NCBI GenBank assembly: GCA_037176885.1
Contig: JAWWNJ010000098.1
Location: 62,001-126,000, forward strand
DNA: 64,000 nucleotides
Direction: 5' to 3'
Source of the DNA: Favolaschia claudopus
Taxonomy: Eukaryota > Basidiomycota > Agaricomycetes > Agaricales > Mycenaceae
The notes beneath the pieces are model-generated. The model was not told the DNA's origin, made no database searches, and saw only the letters and a list, made by a program, of their open reading frames with translations. The position numbers and the translations under genes are program-made. Position 1 is the stretch's first letter. The number at the start of each line of letters is the position of its first letter. Of the stretch, positions 10,859 through 21,176 are shown piece by piece.

Positions 10859-11476
10859 CACAAGCTTTAGCTCCCTGCCTCCGGCACGGCCGACTCGCTG
10901 CGCTCGCCGACCTCCCTCCGTTCGGTCACACAGCTTGTTGGGGCTGCCCGCCCCAAACCCCGCGACGTCTCGCACGATCCTATACTTGAAAAGAGGGCCA
11001 GGCCATCAGTCGCGTGACTTTTGACAAGCTTTAGCTCCCTGCCTCCGGCACGGCCGACTCGCTGCGCTCGCCGACCTCCCTCCGTTCGGTCACACAGCTT
11101 GTTGGGGCTGGCCGCCCCAAACCCCGCGACGTCTCGCACGATCTCAACATCTCGACAAAGACCCCGTGATTTTCTGTCAAAAGTCACGCGACTGATGGCC
11201 TGGCCCTCTTTTCAAGTACAAGCTTAAGCACCCCGCCTTCGGCAGGGCCGGCTCGCTGCGCTCGCGTCCCTACCTACGGGGGGTACACAGCTTGTCGGGG
11301 CTCCGCCCCAAACCCCACCTGGATTTTTTTTGCTGGATTCCTTGCCCGCGGCGCCGCACTGCCGCTCGCTGCACTCGCCGGCGCGCGGCGCCGGGGAAAG
11401 CGTGTGAGAAGTCACCTGCTTTTCCACGTGAATTATCACGGGACCTGCGGTCCCGTAGTGTCTTTTATTATAGATA
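10859..11476. repeat. GC-rich repeat family, direct and inverted copies
   Basis: A block opening near AAGCTTTAGCTCCCTGCC is present at about 10860-10985 and again at 11027-11155; between and after them the segment around GAGGGCCAGGCCATCAGTCG occurs once in each orientation (about 10983-11028 and 11177-11222). The block 11225-11400 is a third, diverged relative. The same family recurs in opposite orientation at about 44560-45095. The right edge reads as hairpin CGGGACC/GGTCCCG and then TTATTATAGA; read from the minus strand that is TCTATAATAA, which resembles Helitron 5' ends. That assignment is tentative; no Rep/helicase is here. Confidence 0.6.
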
Positions 11477-11988
11477 GGATCGCAAATTTAAGTCTTTCAA
11501 TGATGCGTACGGTAAGTCTCCGCACTGACAGGCGACCAAGCAGCTTCTATGAAATCGCTCCTAGCACTCATGGTGGCAAGAAAAGGATATCGGCGCAGTC
11601 TCGATCTGTGTATTCCTTTTATAAAACGGGGATTGTTGACACATAAGCAATGGGAAGCAACAATGGAAGCCCTTTTGACATGATTTGGCTCTGCTTCTTT
11701 GTCAACAATGGGACTAGACTCGTGACCAGTCTACTACGCGAGGCCGACAAATGTGGCAAGCACGTCGGGCGTACTGTAGACTTTCGACCAAAGGTTCAGG
11801 TGACGGGTGACAGGCACCCGTGAACTGAACAATTTTGAACATGGTGACGGGTGACACTCCCATTTTTCGTCCAAAAAAGGGCAAAAAACGTCAAAATTTT
11901 CGGGCCGGCTGTCGCCGGCCTACCATATCAGGTAATTTGCTGTGCTGTGAACTATTTGTTCAGTGAACAATGAAGGTGACGGGTGAGG

Positions 11989-13233
11989 ATGCCTCTTGAT
12001 CCGGTACCACCACCTGCTCCGAGGGCGCTCCCTAGCGCCACTATCCAGAACCTCCACAAAATCATCTACGCTGTGAAACTCCCAAAAACCACCAATGCTA
12101 AATCTTGCACCGTTCCTCTTGCTGACTGGAATACCATTCGGGCGCTTGCCGCCGCACTTGTACAGCAGCCTGCTGCCAACTCCAATACCACCCGCATCGA
12201 CTCCTTGACCACAAAACTCGACACTATCATGACCAAACTGGAATCCCTACCCAATTTGACCACCCAAACCACTCCAGCATCCATTATCTCCCCAGACAAA
12301 ACCTACGCTTCTGTCGCTGCCAGCTCACCCGCCACGTCACTGGCCCCTTCCCACGTCACCCGTGACACATCACGTGACCTCATCTTGACCCCAAAGGATC
12401 GCCTTCACAAGGCGTTCACCAATGACAGCCACTACGCAATCCAACAGCAGTTCAATGCACTGATGGATCGGATGGAGTTTGACTCCCCTGTTCACCCATC
12501 TGCCCGTGCTGTTGCGAAATATCGCAATGGAGACATCCGTCTCACCCTCACGGGAGTCGACGAGGTAGAGGTCCTTCGGGACAATCTCGACGGCTGGCTG
12601 CCGGCATTCTCTAGTCTGCTCCAGGCTCGCTCTCCATCCTTTGCTGTTGTCATGCATCGTGTGCCCACTGACTTTGAAGTTGGTAATGGCACGGTGGATG
12701 CAGACAATGACTCATGGGAGAACGACATTTTGGAGCTAGCACTTGCGAATGAAATTGACCATCAGAATCTGGTCCGAGTTCACTGGATCGGACGCCGTTC
12801 CAGCGAGCAGGTCCGTAGGACCAAGAAATTCTCATCACTCGTTCTTCACTTCAACGACTTGGATGTGGCGAACTATTTCATTACGAATAAGCTCGCCCTC
12901 CATGGTCACCTTCATCGCACCGAGAAATACTGCCCGCAGCCCCTCCAATGCTTCAACTGCTACCGGTTTGGACACATTGCTGCGCAGTGTAAACGCTCTG
13001 CTGTTTGCGGCACCTGCGCCTCCGACCACCCCACTTCCAACTGCCACTGCCCCCATAAGACTCCCTGCCGTACCAACTCCACTGGATGCTCCCATATCGT
13101 GCTCAAATGCGCCCTCCGGGGATGCGGCGGGCAGCACCGATCCACTGATCCTGCATGTCCCGTCCGTCAGTCGATTCTTCGTCGCATCGCAGCCGAGCAC
13201 CATGCATCGGGGCCGTTCTTCCGTGCGGAATAA
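11989..13233 (+). CDS. ORF1 gag-like nucleic-acid binding protein, 414 aa
   Basis: An uninterrupted 414-aa frame starting MPLDPVPPPAPRALPS. An N-terminal Ser/Thr/Ala-rich half is followed by a domain with the conserved-looking stretch VRVHWIGRRSSEQVR (about residues 260-280) and LVLHFNDLDVANYFITNKL, then a Cys/His cluster: CFNCYRFGHIAAQC (CCHC knuckle), CGTCASDHPTSNC, a third Cys-rich segment and CGGQHRSTDPAC. This is the layout of ORF1 proteins of fungal non-LTR retrotransposons, which package and chaperone element RNA. The paralogue at 42474-43718 has exactly the same length and roughly 90% identity by eye, with both frames intact, which suggests that the protein has been maintained. A GTG six bases upstream is in frame, but the second copy starts its element at this ATG, so ATG is preferred. 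Confidence 0.85.
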   Translation: MPLDPVPPPAPRALPSATIQNLHKIIYAVKLPKTTNAKSCTVPLADWNTIRALAAALVQQPAANSNTTRIDSLTTKLDTIMTKLESLPNLTTQTTPASIISPDKTYASVAASSPATSLAPSHVTRDTSRDLILTPKDRLHKAFTNDSHYAIQQQFNALMDRMEFDSPVHPSARAVAKYRNGDIRLTLTGVDEVEVLRDNLDGWLPAFSSLLQARSPSFAVVMHRVPTDFEVGNGTVDADNDSWENDILELALANEIDHQNLVRVHWIGRRSSEQVRRTKKFSSLVLHFNDLDVANYFITNKLALHGHLHRTEKYCPQPLQCFNCYRFGHIAAQCKRSAVCGTCASDHPTSNCHCPHKTPCRTNSTGCSHIVLKCALRGCGGQHRSTDPACPVRQSILRRIAAEHHASGPFFRAE

Positions 13234-13454
13234 CTCTCCCAATGCCAATCCCTGCTCCCTCCTCTTGCCTTCCCACCCTCATGTATATTCAATTTTCCTG
13301 CTCGCCCTCACCCCCGGGATTACTCTCACTAAACCCACGAAAACCACTCCCACCTATATACAATCAATAGTAGAAATCTCATGTTTAGAGTAGCATCATA
13401 CGCCGTAAACGGCGTGCAGTTACTATAAAAATGGAACTTTATTATTATTATTAC
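11989..13454 (+). mobile_element. ORF1-only LINE-like retroelement, copy 1
   Basis: A 1466-bp unit that begins at the ATG of its single gene and ends with a 3' untranslated region containing the perfect stem ACGCCGT-AA-ACGGCGT (13400-13415) and a (TTA)n tail. The second copy at 42253-43718 has the same length, start point, hairpin and tail, which defines the element. No reverse transcriptase or endonuclease is encoded; mobilisation in trans by a full LINE is inferred. No clear target duplication is visible for this copy. Confidence 0.8.
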
Positions 13455-13770
13455 ACCCCGTGAACCTTTAGTCGAAAGTGTACAGTAGTAGACTGGTACT
13501 TCTCGGGACAGCCCAAAGGGCTGTCGCGGAGTTTGAAATTTTTGAGTGGGCCAGATCAATCAGGTCCTTTTCCCTCAAAGACGTTGCATTTAAGCTCAGA
13601 TAAATACCTCATGACATTCTAATACAATGCTACTATATAACTATGTATTTAGCTGAGCGTCTACGTGGCAAAAGAAATAGCAATTGGTGGCTTCGCTATT
13701 GGTGAGTCACATAATGTCACATAGTGGTGACACAGTCGCATCAATCGGCGAGTTACCGGCACCACTCAAA

Positions 13771-13880
13771 ATATTCAAACTCCGCGACAGCCCTCTGGGC
13801 TGTCCCGAGAAGTACCAGTCTGCTACGCCCGACGTGCTTGCCACATTTGTCGGCCGCGCGTAGCAGACTGGTGACGAGTC
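13771..13880 (-). mobile_element. MITE, intact copy of the ACCAGTCT family
   Basis: On the minus strand it matches the two pieces at 11716-11773 and 13486-13543 joined without the insertion, including the hairpin arms ACCAGTCTGCTACGC and the segment GACAGCCC..GGGCTGTC. It serves as the empty-site reference for the nest to its left. Confidence 0.75.
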
Positions 13881-15231
13881 TACAATGGGACCGAAAACAG
13901 AAACAGAAACGAAACTATTGCGTAAAAGTTGCCATCCTGCGTACGAACCCAAAAACAGGCTCAAGATGGGTGACCTCCGATGGAGAAGCCTATCTCGAAG
14001 GGAGACTTGAGCTGGCGATCAAAGGATGCCTTGATCAGCTCCTTGCACGGTGTCGCAAACCAATGGAAAAATGAGAGGATTTCCTAAAACGCATGATCCG
14101 GAGGACGGGTTTGCCCGGCGAATGGCTCCACCACGGCGCTAAAAGTATCAACCGTTCCGACGAAGTCGGCATGGTGCACCGACTGCAGTCTGCAGATTGG
14201 TGCAAACCAGTGCAGTTCGATGCAAATTAATGACAAGCGATGCAGATCGGTGCAAAGTGAGTAAAAAGTCAATGCAGTGAAGATCACATGCCTGTAATGC
14301 AACTCGATGTATAGTAGTGCAATGAGTTAGATTATCCAAGGCTGCCAAAATTTCCGCATTGAATAACATTCATTCGCATCGCTGTTCAACGACTTGCAAA
14401 CCGGAACGGGTGCGCATCAGTACGGCAGCTGTGGGAGCTGATGGGATCGGGTGTGCCGGAATCGCTGAAGATGTGGCTAGCACGTTCCTGTAAATGAGTT
14501 TTATGTGAACAAGTTGCTACCCAGTCAGATAGTGAGACTCACAATCATCATCAGCAAAGACACCATCGAATCGGCATTTTGCGGGATGCACGAAGTCCGG
14601 GAGAAACATACATAGAGAGACAGAAACATTGATTGAAAGGGAGACACATGGGATCATTGTACGACACATTGAGTAAATACCAGAAACATTCCCTTAACCA
14701 ACCAAGAGCGACTGTTTGCAACCGTGCCGAACGGAGACAGTGCCTTCCCCGCTGATGCAGTTGCCGTGTTCTCGGCTTGCGCTCGGCAGTGTTACCTGTG
14801 CCAATTTGGGGACTCTGAAGGTTCGAAGACCTCAGATCAGTGATCCGGCAATCGGCGAGTTCGAAAACAAACCCCTCTTCAAGTTCCTCCCTCCCAAACA
14901 GTTGTTGACTCATTTACCTGCAAATTTTGTCGCGACGGCCATCGCAGCATTTCTGCCAGCATCCCACAAAATAGGTTCGGACGGCGTCGTGATGGCATTT
15001 TCTGGTAGGCCTGGTCAAAAGTTCGGATAAAACGTCGACCTGGCTGAGGCCTGGCCGAATTCGGATAAGAATTGCCCGATTAGGGGTCCGGATAAGAAAC
15101 ACCAAAATCTGGGATTTGGTGGGCAGGCATCATAGTTGGTTGCCGGGGGTCCTGGCTGTGTGCGTGGAGTCATGGGGACGACACGGGCAGATCTCGCCGT
15201 GAGCGGATGCGAACGCCGATCCGTCACAGTA
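13881..15231. other. No gene; degenerate TGCA-rich repeats
   Basis: Between about 14166 and 14290 short units such as GATCGGTGCAAA and CCAGTGCAGTTCG recur imperfectly every 12-18 bp. A stretch at 15169-15229 (GGAGTCATGG.. to GATCCGTCACAG) resembles 51317-51381, each directly beside a TIR element. No convincing coding region. Confidence 0.45.
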
Positions 15232-15696
15232 GGTCCCCTCAATTCTCGCCTCACTTTGGTTTTGAGAAATGAAATAATTGTTTGCTGAGCTTTCGCGTAT
15301 CGCTGGGTTGACAGATTTCCGGAGGTAAGCCCTAAAACAGCGAGTCCCTCCTTCCACCACCAATTCCAATAATATTCTCTTCAACTCGTTGGCTTTCAAT
15401 GTGGTGCACCTTTCGAGGTCTATGATTTTCCAAGCCCCAAAATGGGTTGCTCACCAGGAAGGAATTGAGTAGTGGGTTAAGTCAGAGTTGTGTCGGAAAA
15501 ATCAAAAAAGGGTTGTTGGGCCTGAGCAGGCCTTGTAAGGTCTAATAAGGCCGTTGGGGAAAAGGAGGGTTACAAGGTTTAAATACGTACCAAATACTAC
15601 ATATAGGGCCTTATAACACATAATGGACCTTATAGGACCTAATGAGGCTTGTAAGGCCTTACAAGGCATGTTCGGCGGCGTTAAGCAAAAGTATTA

Positions 15697-15931
15697 CTGT
15701 ACTATTTCGACCGTAAATTCAATGGGTTTAAGGTGTGACGCTTCATCTTCACTTTTGCCATCATTCATCAGTGATATCGAATTGCTATTTAGGGAGATTT
15801 TTCGTGTTTTGCCGATCAATTTTGATGGGAAATGGCCCAAAAACGCGCTGTGACATGTTACGAAAATAAAATAGATTCAATTCAGGTCCCTCTGTGACCT
15901 GTGACTTGAATCTACGGTCGAAATAGTACAG
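15697..15931. mobile_element. 235-bp TA-target MITE (CTGTACTATTTCGACC family)
   Basis: Left end CTGTACTATTTCGACCGTAA, right end its reverse complement for about 25 bp; TA on both sides (15695-15696, 15932-15933). A lone matching terminus occurs at 45526-45546 with a weaker partner near 45325. Confidence 0.82.
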
Positions 15932-15981
15932 TACCATCTTTCCTTCTTGGGTAGTCTCGTGACCAGACTCTTATGCCATCC

Positions 15982-16642
15982 CAAAGGGAACCCTGTCATA
16001 AGAGTCTGGAACAATCAGCGGCCACATAACCGTACCCTTGCCTTATCAAAATTGATGGAATTTTCCCACAGTGTGTGGACTTTACCTCCTCTCATTCTGC
16101 TTGCTTCTACACCGGAAACTTGACAATATATGGGCAGAGTCTACTTTTACAATGCAGTCAAAGTCTATTCGTGCAGTTCAGGTCACATTTTTGCGTCGAA
16201 TATCAGTGCTTCAAGAGGTTTGAGTATACTGCGTAATAAGGATGACTGTTACGTCCCAAAACGGGTCGAGGGCCTCAAATAGCTCATTTTGAATCTTCTG
16301 CAGACTGTGAGGTAGTACATTTGGTAGATGTAGTCTCTTTGGGCTCTTATATGTTGAGAAACTTAGCCCTTTGCGCACTTTCAGCGAACTTTTGACCAGT
16401 TAGACCGTTTTGGGACGTGCTGTCAGCAGAATTACGCACAGGCTGAATATCTTGCAGCTACGACCATGGTGAAGGAAAATAATCGTTTGGAAGGCTTAAT
16501 AGACTTTGAGCAGCTAAATATCCTCGAATATGCACAAATTGAAGGTCATGAAAAGGAAGAAGCGAATTTTGATAAGGCCATGGTACGGTTACGAGTATGT
16601 GGCCGCTGATTGTTCCAGACTCTTATGACAGGGTTCCCTTTG
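15982..16642. mobile_element. Inverted-repeat element, about 660 bp (GGGAACCCTGTCATAAGAG)
   Basis: Arms of about 75 bp: AAAGGGAACCCTGTCATAAG, GAGTCTGGAACAATCAGCGG, CCACATA and a gapped continuation to CCTTATCAAAATT, inverted at 16565-16642. Fragments of the same sequence occur at 19808-19866. The preceding ACCAGACTCTTATG (15962-15975) forms an extra local hairpin with CATAAGAGTCTGG. Confidence 0.7.
16251..16418. repeat. Short inverted repeat, 14 bp arms
   Basis: ACGTCCCAAAACGG at 16251-16264 and its exact reverse complement at 16405-16418. It lies inside the element at 15982-16642 and may be a further small insertion. Confidence 0.6.
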
Positions 16643-16787
16643 TGGTGACCGGCAATGGCTGCGCCTTTGATGCCGGTTATGTAACGGCTCCCATCACTCA
16701 AAAACTGGCAAAATCAGTACGCCCCGCATAGCGCTCCAACGAGGGACATTTTGGCCAAACTTTGAGTGAGAGATAGTCTCAGAATTC

Positions 16788-16922
16788 CACTATCTCGGGA
16801 ATGTCCAGAGCAGATTTTTTATTTTTGGTCCTGATATTTTGTTGGCAATTGTACTGCATTTATGTTAAAAGATCAAGGATGAAATCCAAAAATCGACGCG
16901 GGACATTCCCGAGATATTGTAG
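16788..16922. repeat. Inverted repeat around TCTCGGGAATGTCC
   Basis: CTATCTCGGGAATGTCC near 16788-16806 and GGACATTCCCGAGATATTG near 16901-16920 are inverted, with about 95 bp between. No gene inside. Confidence 0.6.
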
Positions 16923-17626
16923 ATACGACACCATATCAATTTAGATCAAGCGATCTGGGTAGGGATTGAGGACGGTATGCGGGGCGCAAGGATTCGATGT
17001 TTTGGCGCGAAGCGGGTGTGTACGTAAGGGGATCAGCAGCCTCCGAGGTGTCAATTTGTCTTGTCTGGAGTCCATTTTTTGTCTGAAACATGTATATTGT
17101 GCCCGTATACTCTACAGAATGTATATAGCGACCAGTGATGCCCTCAACTCCAGCACAGATAGGGAGAAACGACAAAGTCAAGGAAAATGAGTGATTTGCC
17201 ATGCCGTCAGGGCATTTGGCAGGAGACAACAACAACAACAATCGGACATTTGATCCCTGCCAGTTGCCGGCACAAATTATCAAAAACAATACAACTCTGA
17301 ATTTTCCGCCGAAAAAGATGCAATAAAACCCCACCTACCATGTCTCTAACAACCCCAACTCAGTTTTGTAACCTCCGGGAAGTTAGCCTGGGAAGACCTA
17401 ACCAGACCTTATCGCGCCTTATAAGGTCACCCCTCGAACCTTATTAGGCCTTATAAGGCCGTTAGGTGCTCCAAGGCCTTACCAGGCTTTTTCAATTTTT
17501 CCGACATGCGGGTGGGAGAAATTCCGACTGCTTCTGTCAACGCAGCGATACGCGAACGTCGGCAAACAATTATTTTATTTCTCAAAACCCAATCAAAACC
17601 AAAGTGAGGCGAGAATTGAGGGGACC

Positions 17627-18207
17627 TAGTGCCCCTCCAGTTTCATCTACCCATCTAATGATCTGCTAGTTCTATTGACCCCGCCCGTCTCTCAGCTCTA
17701 TGGCAGACCTGATATTCTTATTGACGAAAAACCTGGACCCAAATGCCTCCGCTCGGAGTCCATTGGCATCCGGCTGCCGAGTTCGCGGATCTGTCCGAAA
17801 ATTGCTTCCATACGATCTGTTCCCGACAAGGTGGGTCAGACGGGGTGGCGGCAAGACGCAATAGAGGGTTTGCGGAGAGCCATTGGAGCCATTGAATGGC
17901 TACCGATTTCCTTATTAGGAAAATTTGATGGGCTAAACTTTTATGTCGAAGTCAAGAAGAGCTATTTGGAATGAAAATTGGATGCTCAGACCGGGGGTAG
18001 CTTTCAATTTTCTGGAAATAGCCTCAGATTGCCGAGGGTTTTACTGGCCGGGGCGATCGGCTTTAATCGGTCTGGCGACCGATTTTTGGAATGGCGGGGT
18101 TGCCGCTACTGAAGCTACCGAAACATCACGTGATGATGAATTGGCTGAAATTATCAACCTTGGCGTACAGTGAACACTCAAGTCAAATAACTACCCACGG
18201 ACAAAGA
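17627..18207. other. Upstream region of the PWWP gene
   Basis: No coding pattern. It separates the 2.4-kb element from the PWWP gene and must hold its promoter; CATCACGTGATGATG at 18124-18138 is a palindromic E-box-like site about 70 bp before the ATG, noted but untested. Confidence 0.35.
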
Positions 18208-19567
18208 ATGAGCGCGAAAAAGACTGAGCTAGAGCTTTTCGGCGTCCGTGACGTTGTCCTTGCAAAGGTTCGAGGGTACCCGGCGTGGCCTGCAATGGTA
18301 ATTTTTCTTCCCAGCCCAGGGCTTGGTGGCTCTGGGACGCTCTCGACCCGTTTTCCTTACTCTTCGTTTACTCTTTGCCTTTCCGGGCTAGGTGGTCGAC
18401 CCCGACAACGTCCCCAACGATGTCGCAAACAAGCGTCCCTCAGGGAGGAAGAGCAATGTGTGAGCCTCTTTATTTGCCGTTGCCCGATGACTTGTTTGAC
18501 AGCCTTGGCTCGACAGCTACTGCGTCCGCTTCATGCCTGCAGGCGACTAGTATGTATTTGTAACATGCTTCCTCGTTCGCAGTTAATGCCATCTCCCCCC
18601 CGCTTCTGTCCAGCTCCTGGCTCCCACCAAAAGAGCTGGAGCGTCTCACTCCGACAATGATTCACAACTTTGTCAACAATGCTAAGAAGGACGGTGATCT
18701 CAAGGACGGGTACAAGATAGTATGAACCTTACTTGGTGTCGCGTTATGCTCATTGCTCACTACAAATACTATACGATAGGCGCTAGATCCAACAACATGG
18801 GAGCGTGAGCACGCCGTCAGTCCCGCAGCGCAGGATAATTGCGAGGGGCGAAACAAGGCTAAAATGGAGGATGAGTTGATTGACGGTACGTAGTTGAGCC
18901 CTACCTTTCATATCCGTGGGCGAGACACCAACCCGTGATGCAGAGGAGGGGGAAAGGGAATTGCCTCAGCTGAAGAATGGTAGAACGGGTGAAGAGAAGG
19001 AGAGTCAGAAGAAGAGCAAGCCGACGGTACAGAGGGAGGACGAAACTCTTGCCAGCGCAGGGATGGAAGCGGATAACATTAACCTGGTGACAGCGGAACT
19101 TGAATCCAACCCCGAGGCGCTGAAGGTCCGGAACTGGAGGCATCAACTGCAGAAGACGTTCCTCAGCAAGAATAACATCCCGCCCAAGGCTGATGTAAGT
19201 TGTCCTTTGGCGTTGGCGCTTTCACTTATGGCGGCCTCCCCATGCAGGAGATGGCCAAAATTGATGTGTTGTTCAAGACCATCGAAGATTACGAGGGTAT
19301 CACCATGGCATACCTCACCGTAAGCTACATACTGCCCTTTGTCTTCATTGTTCGATCTAACTCCCGCATACTGCACTACAGTTCTCCAAAATTGGCAAAG
19401 TTATGCGCCACATCCTCCTTCTCGAGTCCTCGCGCATCCCTCGAGACGACGAGTTCCACTTCCGCGACCGTGCCCGGGGATTGGTCGAAAAATGGCAAGG
19501 TGTCATCAGTTTGAGCAGGGCAGCCGATGGCATGGATGTGTGCGTACATACCCATGCATTTTTATGA
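18208..19567 (+). CDS. PWWP domain plus TFIIS-N/LEDGF-like chromatin protein, 303 aa
   Basis: Eight exons by splice-site reading: 18208-18297, 18392-18459, 18517-18549, 18614-18719, 18780-18885, 18944-19194, 19248-19319, 19382-19567; all seven introns are GT-AG and 53-94 nt or so. The protein opens with a PWWP domain (residues about 12-85: RDVVLAKVRGYPAWPAMVV, CVRFMPAGDYSWLPPKELER), which binds methylated nucleosomes, continues with a charged linker, and ends with a helical TFIIS-N/integrase-binding-like domain (about 190-290: VRNWRHQLQKTFLSKNNIPP, EMAKIDVLFKTIEDYEGIT, FSKIGKVMRHILLL, DRARGLVEKWQ). This pairing is known from LEDGF/HDGF-type and fungal ISW1-complex-type readers that link H3K36 methylation to transcription or remodelling. 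Every intron keeps the frame, which strongly supports a living gene. The last exon might contain one more intron; the 3' end is the least certain part. Confidence 0.85.
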
Positions 19568-19807
19568 GGTTCAATAATGATGTCGGACGCGCAGCACCAG
19601 AACATAGAGTAGAATAATTATAGGTGTCCAGCAGGCAATGCGTAAGACATTCAGTAAAATCTACAGTAGGCGAGGCCGATTTTATCACAGGTGTCCGCCT
19701 TTTTTTGTGGTCTACACTGTGTGAGGGGTGGGCAGTCTCCGACCCAGCTTCACTTTCGGGGTCGATTTATTATAAATTTGGTTTATTGCTTCTGAACTGC
19801 ACTTGCT

Positions 19808-19866
19808 AGTCTCGTGACCAGACTCTTATGACAGGGTTTCATCCCAAAGGGAACCCTGTCATAACT
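19808..19866. repeat. MITE fragment related to 15962-16012
   Basis: CTCGTGACCAGACTCTTATG, then CCCAAAGGGAACCCTGTCAT, as at 15957-16005. The hairpin partner is incomplete here. Confidence 0.65.
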
Positions 19867-19867
19867 T

Positions 19868-21176
19868 TACTGTGCTGGGTAAGGCTCATGTACTATGTAT
19901 GTCTGTGGATGGAATGAAAAAATCGCGTTTTTTCAAAACGAAGAAAGAGAAAAAGAGGGGAAAAAAGAGGGAGACTCTTATCATTTAAGCTGACCTATTC
20001 ACCCCCAAAACTCATGTTCTCGAGTGCTCATTGGACCACGCAAAACAGCGGTTTCTTGCTTTGATTTACTATCGATGCCGGTGGTTCCGTAGAAATCCGC
20101 TGATTTCAAACCTATGTCGAGAGCCCAACTGGCGAGCCACAGCGAATAGTTTTCAAGATCTTTGTACATTTTTGCACGTCAACCGCGGCAACTCGGCCCA
20201 ATCACTACAAACAGCAGCACACTACGCAGACGCGAACCTCTTGCTCTCCTGCTCCACCGCGTCTCTCGTTACCAATAGCGTCGGTAATCGTAGATACGAT
20301 TAGAGTACGCCACCCACACTATTTTAGAGCCTCTCACACCGCTAACTCCGTCAATATTTGCAAGTGACCGGTTAGAAACCGGAAACTTTAGACTTTTTTG
20401 GTTTCTTTTCAGGCTGCTTTCCACTTTGTCCTAACATCACCAGGCCTCCGGCTCAACAAAATTTTGTACATCTTTCTTCTTCTGAGTCTTGACTGGGATC
20501 TGCATATTCTTGGAACGGCAGGTCAAAAGAAGAGTTTCATCCAACTATCTGCTATTATTCTGCATTTTGAAGCCGCCATTTCTTCCCCAGGGGCTCAAGA
20601 AATTAACTTATCTCTCTTTCTAGAGCTAAAGAAGCCCTCTTTGTTTTTTGGCAGAACTCGGCCTATCAGGTGACAGCGGTTCCAACTGTGTTGAATTCCC
20701 TTATAATTGTTTGAGAATCCTCAAGCTCTGTTGTTCAATATTGTTACCTTGGTTGTTTTCCATGCAGTGAAGAATGCATTTATAGGCTCCCCCGCGTCCC
20801 TGACCTGCTGCAATTGGCAATTATTTGTGAGTATCAATTTCATCCTCACCAGAAATGAGTCTGAAATGAAGTCTAAGTATGTGATGTTCTACTTATTAAC
20901 AATGTTGTTTGGGGCATAATTCGGCCGGATTCTTTTCACGCATCGATGCGCATAATCTACTGTTGTGAACAAAACTTTACTTATGCCGGGCAATGACGTT
21001 CTGAAGGATGAACCACCAATCAAATTTTTGAATTTCCATATACAGTTGCGGCACAATGAATTTACTTACCAAATATGGAAATTACCATCAAAGCCACCCT
21101 ACTGCACGGAAAAACGACTCACTGGTCGGTGGAAATAGGATAGACGGGATGTATTCCTTGTGTAGAATAGGTCTAT
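19868..21176. other. No gene recognised
   Basis: Several short frames without domain-like sequence or consistent splice pattern; AT-rich in places. Nothing assignable. Confidence 0.5.

Larger units (their letters stand above)
11774..13485. mobile_element. TA-target MITE (CTGTAGACTTTCGACC family), interrupted
   Basis: Left end CTGTAGACTTTCGACCAAAG and right end, in reverse complement, CTGTACACTTTCGACTAAAG. TA flanks both sides (11772-11773, 13486-13487), as for Tc1/mariner-type elements. It sits inside the outer MITE and itself contains the ORF1-only element at 11989-13454. The termini resemble those at 15697-15931 (CTGTACTATTTCGACC). Confidence 0.8.
11716..13543. mobile_element. Outer MITE of a three-level nest (ACCAGTCT family), interrupted
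   Basis: Left part 11716-11773 and right part 13486-13543 join into one sequence nearly identical, in reverse orientation, to the uninterrupted copy at 13771-13880. Joined, it forms a hairpin whose arms are ACCAGTCTACTACG and its complement, followed by GGGACAGCCCAAAGGGCTG. Confidence 0.75.
15232..17626. mobile_element. 2.4-kb TIR element with AAGGCC subterminal repeats
   Basis: Inverted termini of at least 100 bp with gaps: GGTCCCCTCAATTCTCGCCT and CTCACTTTGGTTTTGA on the left, reverse complement ending at 17626, then CGCGTATCGCTG further in. TA lies outside both ends. Inside each end are clusters of AAGGCCTTATAAGG-type palindromes (15515-15665 and 17395-17490), again in inverted arrangement. 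No transposase was found; the interior is filled with smaller inverted-repeat elements. Confidence 0.75.

Noticed and set aside
12743..13393. 216-aa plus frame overlapping the ORF1 gene
   Set aside because: A shadow of the ORF1 coding sequence in another frame; the Cys/His knuckles and paralogue conservation are in the ORF1 frame.
18091..18660. 189-aa plus frame over the PWWP gene
   Set aside because: A different frame running through introns; the PWWP motif is only complete after splicing from the ATG at 18208.
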